From: Alentia gelatinosa
Taxonomy: Eukaryota; Annelida; Polychaeta; Phyllodocida; Polynoidae
NCBI GenBank assembly: GCA_950022655.1
Contig: OX465584.1
Span: 6,271,694 to 6,335,693, forward strand
DNA: 64,000 nucleotides
Reading direction: 5' to 3'
Of the stretch, positions 41,758 through 52,325 are shown in pieces. The notes beneath the pieces were generated by a model. It was not told the origin of the DNA. It saw nothing but the letters and a program-made list of their open reading frames with translations, and made no database searches. A program made the position numbers and the translations under genes. Position 1 is the stretch's first letter; each line of letters starts with the position of its first letter.

Positions 41758-42075
41758 CCCAATGGTGCCTGTAATCGCTTAATTGTATATACATGTACTA
41801 TCAATTATTGATTATTGATTTCATACAATTAAAATCCAGCTGAAAGACCGTTTGTTCATTTGGCTGTTACAAACAGTCTGTTATAAAGGCATAAAGACTT
41901 TGTTTTCGATGGATAAGAAACGTCATTCATCGTTTACTCCACAATGTCGAGAAAATAACCATATGTGGTGCAAACAAAATACAATGACAAATACAAGACA
42001 GATATTATCCGCGCTGTTCTTCTCTTAACATCAGTCATATTCTCTATTCATGACAAATGCAACACCGATTTAGTG

Positions 42076-42454
42076 CACCCCTCTCATAAGATCTCACACT
42101 CTCTAAGTGGTATTCTGTATTCCTGTCCCCCTCTCATAAGATCCCACACTCTCTAAGTGGTATTCTGTATTCCTGTCCCCCTCTTATAAGATCTCACACT
42201 CTCTAAGTGGTATTCTGTATTCCAGTCCAAATAAAGCCACCAGGGCGCCAAGTACACAGTATTCCCGCTAGGTGGCATCATTGGGATTATAGGAATCTTT
42301 GGGCTGCATTGATGTACGCGTTTAGCACGGGAGGCAGGCCAGTGGATTCTCGAGGCTCTAAGCCGAGTTCGTTAAGAATTCTTCTCCCATAGTGCATAGT
42401 GAGAACCTTGTACAGAATACCACTTAGAGAGTGCGAGATCCTATGAGAGGGGTG
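42076..42454. mobile_element. CTCACACTCTCTAAGTGG MITE, copy 3, with three-fold terminal duplication
   Basis: CACCCCTCTCATAAGATCTC start and CCTATGAGAGGGGTG end, with three 48-bp terminal units instead of six. Confidence 0.92.
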
Positions 42455-42789
42455 CTTTCATCTGCCTAGTCCTACTTTACATATCAGTTATGTTCTATAT
42501 TCAATTCGTTTGTATTTTCTCCAATGCTCCCGCCTCGTTCCCCTACCTCCCCATCCCCTGACTTCATGAATGAATAAAAGCACGTGTAGATCCACATCAG
42601 CATTCAGCCCAGTATGAGACGTCCCTCGGGCACCATGGTTTCTAGTCCACTGCAGTCGGCGAGTCTTACAAATAATTAACGAGTAATTCCATCGCTGATC
42701 ATGAATAGTGAGCATTCCACAGTTACCACACACCCGGTACAAGCGCTTAGGGTGGCACTCTCCAAGCAGATATTTCACGGCCGACCCAA

Positions 42790-43850
42790 AGCTGGTTCCC
42801 TGGGTATCCACTAAAGACAGGAGGGACCAGCTAACATTCCAGATTCAAAACAAGGCAACTGTCAAAAATTATAAAAGTCAAACAAATCATATATCAAGAG
42901 TTGGATAATATGGGAAATGTTAGATAAATTTCACAGACAATCCAGCTTGATTAGTCTGCCCCTTCGAATGAGCACATGTGTTTAGAAACAAAACCCTGCA
43001 ACACATGAGGTGCTTTCCAATGAAGAAAGTAATCCCTAATACTATGTCTGATTTGACATAACAACTAATAGAAATCAGTGTTAATCATTTATCACGTAAT
43101 ATGTGCATCTTGAAATATATGTAACGGTCCACCGGTTCAAAAGTTCTTTACCTCATTAACCCGAGATTAAATTGCTCTATCTGGCAGATTGAGACAAGTC
43201 GCTACCCTATGAGGTTTCCCGCATAGGTTGGTTTGGGGTTTCTCCAGTAAGTAAAAGGAGATGCGAGATCTACTACTTTCCACTAACCTACAAACACAAG
43301 ACCAGACTCTGCACAGTTCAGGTATCACTGTTTTTATCTATACCTGCATATACAGTCGCCTAGCACGGAATGTGCTGGGTAGCGTAAGGTGAGGGGATCT
43401 GTTCCCTCAACCGCTGAAAGGCTTCGCGGAGAAACCTACCAGTGTGTGAGGCTTCAAGTAGCTTGCTCAATGCGGAGGAACATACAAGTAACCTGTCGAC
43501 CTGCTGCGGACTCGGCCTATATATACTGACCAAGTTATGTAATGCAGGCGACCCCGTAGTATTTGCATACATGGGTCCGCCGGCTTTAACACACAGCAGG
43601 GATTGGCACTCGTGGCACCACATACAGTGAACAAACCACTGCTCAACTACCCTAACCCCTACATTGACATGAACAACTCAAAATAATGCGGAAAATTCTA
43701 ATAATTTAGGATATTTGAAAACCTGGCGGATTGGACAGATTTTGTCACAAACAGGCAGGTGGGTGCAGAGATACAAGCGGCCGCAGGAAGTAGAGCGCTG
43801 GATCTCTGCTAGGAGAGTGTTAGATTGGTCTATCCCTAGCGCCACCTAGA
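42790..43850. repeat. Diverged duplication partner of 58655-59180
   Basis: 42795-43040 (GGTATCCACTAAAGACAGG ... AAAACCCTGCAACACATGAG) and 43740-43800 (AAGCGGCCGCAGGAAGTAGA) match 58660-58945 and 59105-59160 in order. The left partner is longer by about 500 bases. Confidence 0.8.
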
Positions 43851-44095
43851 GGCTTTAGACTCTCAATGAGATACGAAACTAGAATACGAAACTCATTGGA
43901 ATAATCCTTGCGAGACCTAAACGAGTATGTACATATATATAGGTATGTAATATTTCATTCATCAGAACTTATACAGAGGCTTTGAGTAGTTCGGGTAAGG
44001 ACCAGTGTGTGCTACACCTCTGAGGTCATGTGTCTTATAAATACAGCCGCCCTTTCGTCAGTAATCACCTCTAGTGTCACATAATTCTGCGATAA

Positions 44096-44715
44096 GACCG
44101 GGCACCCACGAACGCCGATACACGCCGACACGCACCGATACAAAATTACCATATCGGTGCGCGTCGGTTCGCGTCGGTGCGCGTCGTAACGTGTTGAGAG
44201 GGTGCATGAAAAAGGTACCATGTTCCCGATACACCCTGATATAGCTCACGAAGCAGCCAGCGTAATTACCATTATTTCCTTTATAATTCCAGAAAATAAT
44301 GCATATTTATGATTGATATTTTGCCTGTAAATACAAGACAATAGTATATGATATTTGATAGCATTATTAAATCGATTCCAAGTTAAAGTATGAAATGATC
44401 GATTTGAGACCCTTATCATTACCACAATATATTTTAGGTTTTCTGAAAATTTCATAATTTTCCGTCGATTATTTCATATGATTTCCAGTTGAGAGCATCG
44501 CCGATACATACCGACGTCGCTACGACAATCGATACATGATCGATTGTCGTAGACCCTCTACGATACGGGTTTTTTTTATCGTAGCGCGTCAGTGTGTGTC
44601 GGTAGCGTTATCGTAGAAACCTGACCAATTGCCTTGATACGCGCTACGATATGGATTTTGTATCGGGAGGTCAATATCGGTGCGCGTCGGTTCGCGTCGG
44701 AAGCCCGGTGGACAC
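44096..44715. mobile_element. CGATACACGCC-type MITE
   Basis: Left part ACCGGGCACCCACGAACGCC and right part GTCGGAAGCCCGGTGG are inverted; the interior is rich in ATCGTAG/CTACGAT and GCGCGTCGG words. A relative with ends GGCCCGGCGTCCACCTACTA is at 61729-62018. Confidence 0.65.
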
Positions 44716-44939
44716 CCCCTTAGATCGGGCGAGGAACAGTTTGTGTATATTGTCAACCATCCCCTGTCTGCAGTGAGCTACGATATAAGGGTTGGTCGGG
44801 TTAAATCCCACACAGTATCCCTCTGTGTTCACCTAAAACCCAAGAGTTTTGTTCTGTGTATACTCTTAAAGCAGATATACTTAATATATGTAGTACCATA
44901 TGAATGTAGTAAATGTGTATTACTATATACCTGTGAGCG

Positions 44940-45245
44940 AACGTCTATTAAATACTGCCCGCTGCTAGGGGTGCAGTATAAATAATGTTCGTGCCCGCTG
45001 TGACAGCGGGACGTTGTGAATGCCATTGGCATTTCGTAGAGCAGAAAAGTTCATAAAATGGGTTTTTCAACGAGTAGGAGGTATATAGTAATAAGAAAAC
45101 GTAGTGACTGAGCCCGTACCGGGTCTATTCTCGGTTATTCGATGAAAAAATACGGCCCTCTCGCCTGAGGCATCGGGCCGTATTTTTTCATCAAATGACC
45201 TCGAACTGCTACCTGTACGGGCTCAGAAACCACGTTTTCTCATAG
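44940..45245. mobile_element. Hairpin element sharing sequence with the exon 4 donor flank
   Basis: Arms ACGTAGTGACTGAGCCCGTA and TACGGGCTCAGAAACCACGT around an inner stem TACGGCCC/GGGCCGTA. One arm reappears at 14020-14092 and 22345-22460. Confidence 0.7.
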
Positions 45246-45556
45246 TACCATACATCTACTATATTCTGTGTCACATGGGTTTCACTATAGGGAAATCATT
45301 TTTTTGTTTATAATTTCTATATTTTCTATTATAAAATGATCATAACATTAACCTCTAAATCAAAAACGAATACGATGAACCCCGATTTTTAATTTAAATA
45401 TGTGTTCACATCACTTGGAGATCATCACAATTAATATAAAGGAAAATTATATTGGCTTTAATTTTCAAGGCAAATTGTCCGATATGTCTATAGATTTCTA
45501 CCGGAGTAGGTGGACATCGGGCCTAAAGGTGTTTAATAAAGAACCAAGCGACTGAC

Positions 45557-45649
45557 CTGTTGGCGAGGTGCGCCTGGAGGTCGCATCGTGGCAGCACCTC
45601 CTCGCAGTAATCCACGTTCGGACACACGACCAGCAACTTGTCTAACAAC
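45557..45649 (-). CDS. LNX: LNX-like exon 1 of those visible: first TRAF-type zinc finger
   Basis: Encodes [18 protein letters not shown] and on to the split codon AG|A (Arg) at the 3' end. In LNX proteins this segment follows the RING finger and forms a TRAF-type zinc finger that helps E2/substrate engagement. The ligand pattern C-x5-C-x11-H-x4-C is visible, its last Cys being the first full codon of the next exon. Acceptor ctgttacag|G at 45650-45652; donor gtcagt at 45556-45551. The first base completes a codon from an upstream exon, so the gene continues past this exon; the RING exon was not found in the 18 kb to the window end. A tandem array that includes this acceptor starts immediately upstream (45650-46760). 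Identification rests on fold pattern and resemblance to LNX1/LNX2; PDZRN proteins share the zinc fingers but not the four-PDZ layout. Confidence 0.92.
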
Positions 45650-46760
45650 CTGTAACAGAGAGAAACCAAGGTGAATTAGAGGTCAAATAGTCACCGCTCA
45701 TAACACATAACAACCTGTACAAAATACAGAAACCAAGGTCACTCAGAGGTCAAATAGTCACCGCCCATAACACATAACAACCTGTAACAGAGAGAAACCA
45801 AGGTCAATCAGAGGTCAAATAGTCACCGCCCATAACACATAACAACCTGTAAAATACAGAAACCAAGGTCACTCAGAGGTCAAATAGTCACCGCTCATAA
45901 CACATAACAACCTGTAACAGATAGAAACCAAGGTCACTCAGAGGTCAAATAGTCACCGCTCATAACACATAACAACCTGTAACAGACAGACATCAAGGTC
46001 ACTCAGAGGTCAAATAGTCACCGGCCATAACACATAACAACCTGTAACAGAGAGAAACCAAGGTCAATCAGAGGTCAAATAGTCACCGCCCATAACACAT
46101 AACAACCTGTAATAGACAGAAACCAAGGTCATTCAGAGGTCAAATAGTCACCGCCCATAACACATAACTAACTACACGACCAGCAACTTGTCTAACAACC
46201 TGTAACAGACAGAAACCAAGGTCACTCAGAGGTCAAATAGTCACCGCTCATAACACATAACAACCTGTAACAGACAGACATCAAGGTCACTCAGAGGTCA
46301 AATAGTCACCGCCCATAACACATAACTAACTACACGACCAGTAGCTTGTCTAAAACCTGTAACAGACAGGAACTAAGGTCACTCAGAGGTCAAATAGTCA
46401 CCGCCCATAACACATAACTAACTACACGACCAGTAACTTGTCTAAAACCTGTAACAGACAGGAACTAAGGTCACTCAGAGGTCAAATAGTCACCGCCCAT
46501 AACACATAACTAACTACACGACCAGTAACTTGTCTAACAACCTGTAGAAAACAGAAACCAAGGTCATTCAGAGGTCATACATTCACCCCTCATAACACAT
46601 GAAAACATGTAAAATACAGAAACCAAGGTCAGTCAGAGGTCAAATAGCCACCGCTCATAACACAAAACAACCTGTAACAGAGAGAAACCAAGGTCATTCA
46701 GAGGTCAAATAGTCACCGCTCATAACACATAACTAACTACATGATGAGTAACTGGTCTAA
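45650..46760. repeat. ~65-bp minisatellite including the exon 1 acceptor
   Basis: About 15-17 units built from AACAACCTGTAACAGACAG, AAACCAAGGTCACTCAGAGG and CAAATAGTCACCGCCCATAA. Several longer units also contain bases of exon 1, e.g. CACGACCAGCAACTTGTC at about 46176. On the minus strand each unit shows ctgttacag, the acceptor of exon 1. Fourteen units hold exact AGGTCA half-sites separated by five bases. Confidence 0.94.
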
Positions 46761-46764
46761 CAAC

Positions 46765-47140
46765 CTGTAACATAGACTCTAGTACAGTCCATTATCGCCA
46801 GGGCCAAGGTGCACAGGCTTACACTAAGACTGTTATGGGGTGCCATTTTAAGTCAGGAATTCCTGCATCCATCCCAGAATGCACCTGAAAAATGGCAGAT
46901 CGCTGGTTCTCAGGTTATGCGCAGGGCTTGCCAGAAACCAGCGCAGATGCGATATAACACTCTCCTCTCAGATCTTTCGTGACACGATCTCTGCTGAGAG
47001 AGTGACGATATAAACCCGCTTTGACCCGCGATATAAATAGAACAACGAACCACATTATTTCTTTCACCTAGCTGTGCTGACCAATAGTAGCCATGCCCTA
47101 TTAGACCCTAACGGACCGTAACCCGAAGGCGGCGCGGTCT
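46765..47140. repeat. Interspersed element, inverted partner of 57600-57970
   Basis: CTCTAGTACAGTCCATTATC, GGCCAAGGTGCACAGGCT and ACACTAAGACTGTTATG appear in reverse complement at 57905-57960, and GCGCGGTCTGTAAACGGACT matches 57698 onward. About 370 bp each. Confidence 0.8.
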
Positions 47141-48340
47141 GTAAACGGACTACCTGTAACAGACAGACACAAAGGTCACTTAGAGGTCAGACAAACAGTC
47201 ATAACCGCGCATAACACATAACTACTCATATCGGAAAATTGTATTTTCTCTTGGAGGACAACAATATGGGGGAATGATCTGGTAACTAAATCTCGTACCC
47301 TTGATATGCCCTCGAGACACAACCCTGACAGCATCGTCAGAATCGATAAATCGTCCGCCGCGTGTATGGAAATCATTCATTAATATTAACATTCTTGTGA
47401 TATCTCCTTTCCTTTGCTACAGTACTCCTGTACATAACAATCCACAAAGTATGTAGACCTCATTCATTCCTGGAGTCATCATGAAATCCCGAAGAATAGG
47501 ATCTCGTCAACGTTTTGCCATTATGTACTCAGGCTACCTATTCCCCCCTACAGATCCTTTGTATACTTTCGCAGGGATATATGGAAACATAGTGGCTGTG
47601 TGACAGAAATATGTGGTATATGTGGCAATTTTACCAAGTATTTCTTGACGTATAACTTCCTTCAGCCTGTTTTTGTATTATTATATACCTTAGAATTGCG
47701 AAAATCTACCTGATTGATATGGATTGAATAACTGCACCTCATACGTCATAGTGTGACGTACGGCCACAAATAGGACGTTTATAGGAGCGGGTAGTATAGT
47801 TAAGGAAAATACGACCATACGATGATATTATTATACTGATAGACTAATGTTTTTTACAGAGAAAAGTTTATCTCAGATATTTTAATCATTGACTCTGATC
47901 AGGAACAGATATTGGATGAGGGAAAGTCACATGTAGTTTGATGTCATATGAATGAATAAAGTTTTGCTCAGAAAAAAAACCCCAAAAAAGCCTCGGATTT
48001 CTTCACCACCTCATGATGTGGAATACATGTGTTGTAGTAACGGAAACTGGCGGCAAACTCTGCGGGCACCAGGTCTGGGCGATATTGAAGGTGGCAGTGA
48101 TAGGAGGGAGACTTCCGGCCAGTTACCACCGGGGAATTGACTGGAGATAAATACACGTGGAAAGGTGGAGAAGGCGGGGTCCGGCGGGTGGCACGGCAGT
48201 GATAAGCTACGTGCCGGTAACAAGCAGGAGAGAGGTCACGTGGGGTGGACAAGATGTGAAATCGGTGAGATAACCATTCTGGTCAGCGCCGAGTTCCGCA
48301 ATCAGCACCGGCTTTTAGTCACCGCCCATCTCACCAGTAT
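47141..48340. other. Upstream intron, no recognised gene
   Basis: An isolated AGGTCACTTAGAGGTCA (DR5-like) occurs at about 47174. 48050-48290 is GC-richer with GTCACGTGGGG (E-box-like) and open minus-strand frames that I cannot relate to a family. Confidence 0.4.
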
Positions 48341-48344
48341 CGGT

Positions 48345-49312
48345 GACCCGTCTGAGCCTGCGACTGGTACGAATGACCGCGCTGAGCCTCCGTCCAGTTA
48401 CAACTACCCCGCTGAGCCTCCGACTGGTATCAATGACCCCGCTGAGCCTGCGACTGGTATCAATGACCCCGCTGTGCCTTCGACTGGTATCAATGACCCC
48501 GCTGAGCCTCCGACTGGTATCAATGACCCCGCTGAGCCTCGGTCCTGTATCAATGACCCCGCTGAGCCTCCGACTGGTATCAATGACCCCGCTGAGCCTC
48601 CGTCCAGTATCAACAAACCACTGAGCCACTGACTAGTATCAACAACTCCACTGAGCCTCCGACTTTTAACAACGACCCCACTGAGCATTCGTAAAGTATC
48701 AATGACCCCGCTGAGCCTCAGTCCAGTATCAATGCGGAGCCTCAGACTGGTATCAACGATCCCGCTGAGCCTCCAACTAGTATCAATGACCCTGCTGAGC
48801 CACTGACCAGTATCAATGACCCCGCTGAGCTACTGACCAGTATCAACGACCCTGCTGAACCTCTGACCAGTATCATCCACCCTGCCACCGATTTGTATCA
48901 ATGACCACCCTGAGCCTCCAACCAGTATCAACAACCCCGCTGAGCTTCGGACCAGTATCGATGACCCTGCTGAGCCTCTGTCTAGTATCAATGACCCAGC
49001 CGAGCAACCGACCAGTATCAATGACTAAGTTGAGCCACTGACCAATATAAATGATCCTGCTTAGCCTCTGACCAGTATATAAAAAACCCGCTGAGCCACT
49101 GTCCTGTATCAATGACAACGCTGAGCCATCGACCAGAATCGGTGACCCTGCTGAGCCTCTGACCGGTATAGATGACACCGCTGAGCCACTGTCCAGTATC
49201 AATGACACCGCTGAGCCACTGACCAGTATAGATGATCCCGCTGAGCCTCCGGCCTGTATCAATGACCCCACCGAGCCACTGACCAGTATCAATGACCCTG
49301 CTGAGCCACTGG
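48345..49312. repeat. 30-bp minisatellite, about 31 copies
   Basis: Unit TATCAATGACCCCGCTGAGC plus CTCCGACTGG. Divergence increases to the right. The multiple-of-three period yields Pro/Ser/Asp-rich open frames in several phases on both strands; not called as a gene. Confidence 0.94.
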
Positions 49313-49324
49313 CACACTACGCAT

Positions 49325-49720
49325 GGGGCCGTCTCCAACCCTACTATCTCCTCACTACACCCATGACCCCCTCCTACCTCATTCCGCCCCCTCACTTCAC
49401 CCCTCACTACACCCCCTACTTCCCCCACCACCCCTCACTACACCCCCTCCTACCACCACCCCTCACTACACCCCCTCCTACCCCACCACCCCTCACTACA
49501 CCCCCTCCTTCCCCCATCACCCCTCATTACACCCCCTCCTACCACCATCCTTTCACTATACCCCCTCGAACCACCAAAACCCCTCACAACACCCCTCCTA
49601 CCACCAACACCCCTCACCACCCCCTCCTACCCCTACCACCCCCTCACTACACAAAAGGCCATCTCCTACCAAACCACCCCCTCACTACCCGTGGCCCCTC
49701 CTAACCTCCACAAACCCCTC
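49325..49720. repeat. Pyrimidine-rich tract (CCCCTCACTACACC)n
   Basis: Nearly 400 bases with almost no G on the plus strand, quasi-repeated CCCCTCACTACACCCCCTCC. Strong strand asymmetry; could adopt triplex-type structure. Confidence 0.9.
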
Positions 49721-49796
49721 ACTACACATAGGGCCCTCTCTCGCCGTGCTCTCCTACCGTATGCGGCTTGTCCGTTCTCAGGACTGACTGCGCTGA

Positions 49797-50890
49797 ACTT
49801 GGACTATTTCTGTGGCTCCACAGGGCGTAGTGGACTGCTCGCCCGCGCCTCATGCTCATTTCCGTATACTTCTCACAGTCTGGAGGTTTACAGACCGTCA
49901 CGATAAGGTCAGACCTGATACATGAAGAGCCCGCTCCAGTACCATTATCTAACTACACATGTATAGCAATCTTATTTAGAGCCTGCTCCAGTACCAGTGA
50001 CTACCCATACATGTATAGCAACCTCATTTTGAGCCGACTACACACATATATAGCAATCCTATTTAGATATACCTGAGCTATATTACACCGAAATCAGGAA
50101 CAGTTGACCTCTGAGAGAAGGTATATGGATCTGTATCATATAACCACAACAGATACACCCGGGCTCCGACTCCGACAGCATTAAGTCCAGGCAAGTCCCA
50201 GGCCCGACCGACTTATCCCCGAATCGTGACTATCGTAAAACTGGATTAGTTTTAATCTTGGCCACCGTATGTCACGACTGGAGTTTGGCAAAGTGACTTC
50301 ATGAGGCCAAGCCGAGTGAAGTCCGGAGCCAAAACTCCAGGAGTGGCATGCGGTGGCCAAGATGAAAACGAATCAGGTTTTGATTTTATCCTACCCTGTC
50401 TCCTCGATTTTGGAATATTACGTGATAATAATTCTGTATGCCACTAGTGGCATATAAAACTCCGTATGCCGGTCAGCGTGGCATACGGAAACTCAATGTT
50501 AAGCCTATGGGATTTTATATTAGGGGTAGGATAATATCTGTGGCTCCACAGGGCGTAGTGCAGTACTCGCCCGCGCCTCATACTCATTTCCGTATACTTC
50601 TCACAGTCAGGAGGTTAACAGACCGTCACGATAAGGTCAGACCTGACACATGAAGAGCCCGCTCCAGTAGAATTATCTAACTACACATGTATAGCAATCT
50701 TATTTAGAGCCTGCTTCAGTGCCATTATCCAGCTACACATGTATAGCAATCTTATTTAGAGCCTGCTTCAGTGCCATTATCCAGCTACACATGTATAGCA
50801 ATCTTATTTAGAGCCTGCGCCAGTACCAGTGACTGCCGACACACATATAGCAATCTTATTTAGAGCCTAGTTCAGTACCAGTCATTACTA
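49797..50890. repeat. ~250-bp direct duplication with internal 60-bp repeats, split by a palindromic element
   Basis: TCTGTGGCTCCACAGGGCG, CTCATTTCCGTATACTTCTC and CCGTCACGATAAGGTCAGAC occur at 49809-49920 and again at 50538-50645. Each is followed by repeats of ACACATGTATAGCAATCTTA. The palindrome-plus-body element at 50240-50535 lies between. Confidence 0.85.
50240..50536. mobile_element. Palindrome-plus-body element with matched ACTCC/TATGCC words
   Basis: Palindrome arms TTAATCTTGGCCACCGTATG and complement around TGAGGCCAAGCCGAGTG, then body TTTATCCTACCC...TTAGGGGTAGGATA. Half of the palindrome and a full body recur at 51035-51295. Confidence 0.8.
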
Positions 50891-50904
50891 TATACCCATG
50901 CAGT

Positions 50905-51295
50905 ATATACTGTAAATACGCACCGTTTCGCCATATAACGCACAAATACGGAACACTGTTCTGTACGGGAAAATACGGAACACTTCCCCATACAGGTTGA
51001 CTTAAATATTAATTGTTAGGCTAAATTAAATAAGTGAAGTTTGGGCTGCGGACTTCACTCGGCTTCGCCTCATGAAGTCACTTTGCCAAACTCCATTCGT
51101 GGAATACGGTGGACAAGATTAAACCTCATCCGGTTTTACGATATTATCCTACCCCGTCTCCTCGATTTTGAAATATTATGTGATAACAATTCTGTATGCC
51201 ACTAGTGGCATATAAAACTCCGCATGGCAGTCAGTGTGGCATACGGAAACTCAATGTTAAGCCTATGGGATTTTATATTAGGGGTGGGATAAAAA
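50905..51295. mobile_element. GTTCCGTA-body fragment joined to half palindrome and ATCCTACCCC body
   Basis: 50930-51040 is the GTTCCGTA family body; it passes directly to one arm of the 50240 palindrome and then a complete body. The missing arm suggests replacement by the incoming element. Confidence 0.65.
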
Positions 51296-51425
51296 CGGAC
51301 GACCTAAGCTGGTGCCGGTATATTGACCTAGTTCAAGTCAATCAGTCACTATCTCCCGTTAGGTACCAGCAGTGTCCACTAAGCTCTGGTTCCCAGCTAA
51401 CTCTGATGGTCGCTTAGCAACGCCT

Positions 51426-51472
51426 GGCGCCCCCTATCGCTTGCAGGAGGAACCTGGCCGCCCCCTGGCGGA
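51426..51472 (-). promoter_or_regulatory. Pair of CTCF-like sites
   Basis: GGCGCCCCCTATCGC at 51426-51440 and GGCCGCCCCCTGGCGGA at 51456-51472, both in the same orientation 30 bases apart, match the reverse of the CTCF core (CCACCAGGGGGCGC). Together with sites near 22171 and 19902 they may organise the gene. Confidence 0.4.
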
Positions 51473-51754
51473 TTCTGACCCCTTCGCATGACATGCCACA
51501 CCTGGTCAGGGAACACCAACCGTTACCATGGTAATATGCAAATCATATTTGTTTACGTCGCCCTGCGACTGCCGCTGGGGAACTACATTATGGCGCGGAG
51601 GGTCATCCGGTTTGATGGCATCGTCGGCGGAAGTTTGTCCAAACCACGTGATAAGGAGATATCGCGAGACTAGTAGTAATTTCTGGATACGGATATGTAC
51701 CTACATGGTTGCTTTTTTCCTACCCCTAATAAAAACGCCATAGGCCTAATATGG

Positions 51755-52325
51755 GAGCTTGTACAATCATGCAACAATATAAGGACTGCTTGTACAATCA
51801 TGCAACAAGATAGGGGCCACTTGTACAGTCATGGAATAATATAGGGACAGGTTGTACAGTCATGCAACAATATAAGGACCCTGCATGGAGTTGTCCCCCT
51901 GTATTTACTACCATATAAGGAATAGAGTAGGTACAGTAGCCAATGACTGCATCCGGAGTAAACCACTTCCTTCACCCTGACCTCCTTACATGCTATTTAT
52001 AGCGCCTTGGGACAGTTCTACAGTCTATAGTTGACCTAAAATCTAGTGTTCCACAACCACCCTCGACTGCTTGTACAATCATGCAACAATATAAAGACTT
52101 CTTGTACAATTATTCAATGATATAGGGACGACTTGAACAATCATGGAACAAGGACCATTTGTACATTTGTACAACAATAAAGGGACCCCTGGTATGATGA
52201 CACAACAATATAAGGACCGCTTGTACAATAATGCAACAATAAAGGGATAGCTTGTCCAACCATACAACAATATTCAGGGACCTCTTGTACAATCTTACAA
52301 CAATTTAGAAACCTCCTGTACAATT
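51755..52325. repeat. ~31-bp minisatellite in two blocks
   Basis: CTTGTACAATCATGCAACAA plus TATAAGGAC, about four copies at 51758-51890 and eight at 52068-52325; the gap 51895-52065 shows no copy. Confidence 0.9.

Noticed and set aside
44080..44720. CpG-rich CGCGTCGG words as a promoter
   Set aside because: They belong to a MITE with inverted ends and recurring CGATAC/GTATCG words.
45650..46760. CRISPR-like regularly spaced repeats
   Set aside because: Units are contiguous tandem copies without unique spacers, in a eukaryotic intron. The same applies to the other arrays.
48165..49431. Open frames across the 30-bp array (SINDPAEPPTG repeats and minus-strand equivalents)
   Set aside because: Open in several frames at once on both strands, decaying to the right, with no gene context.
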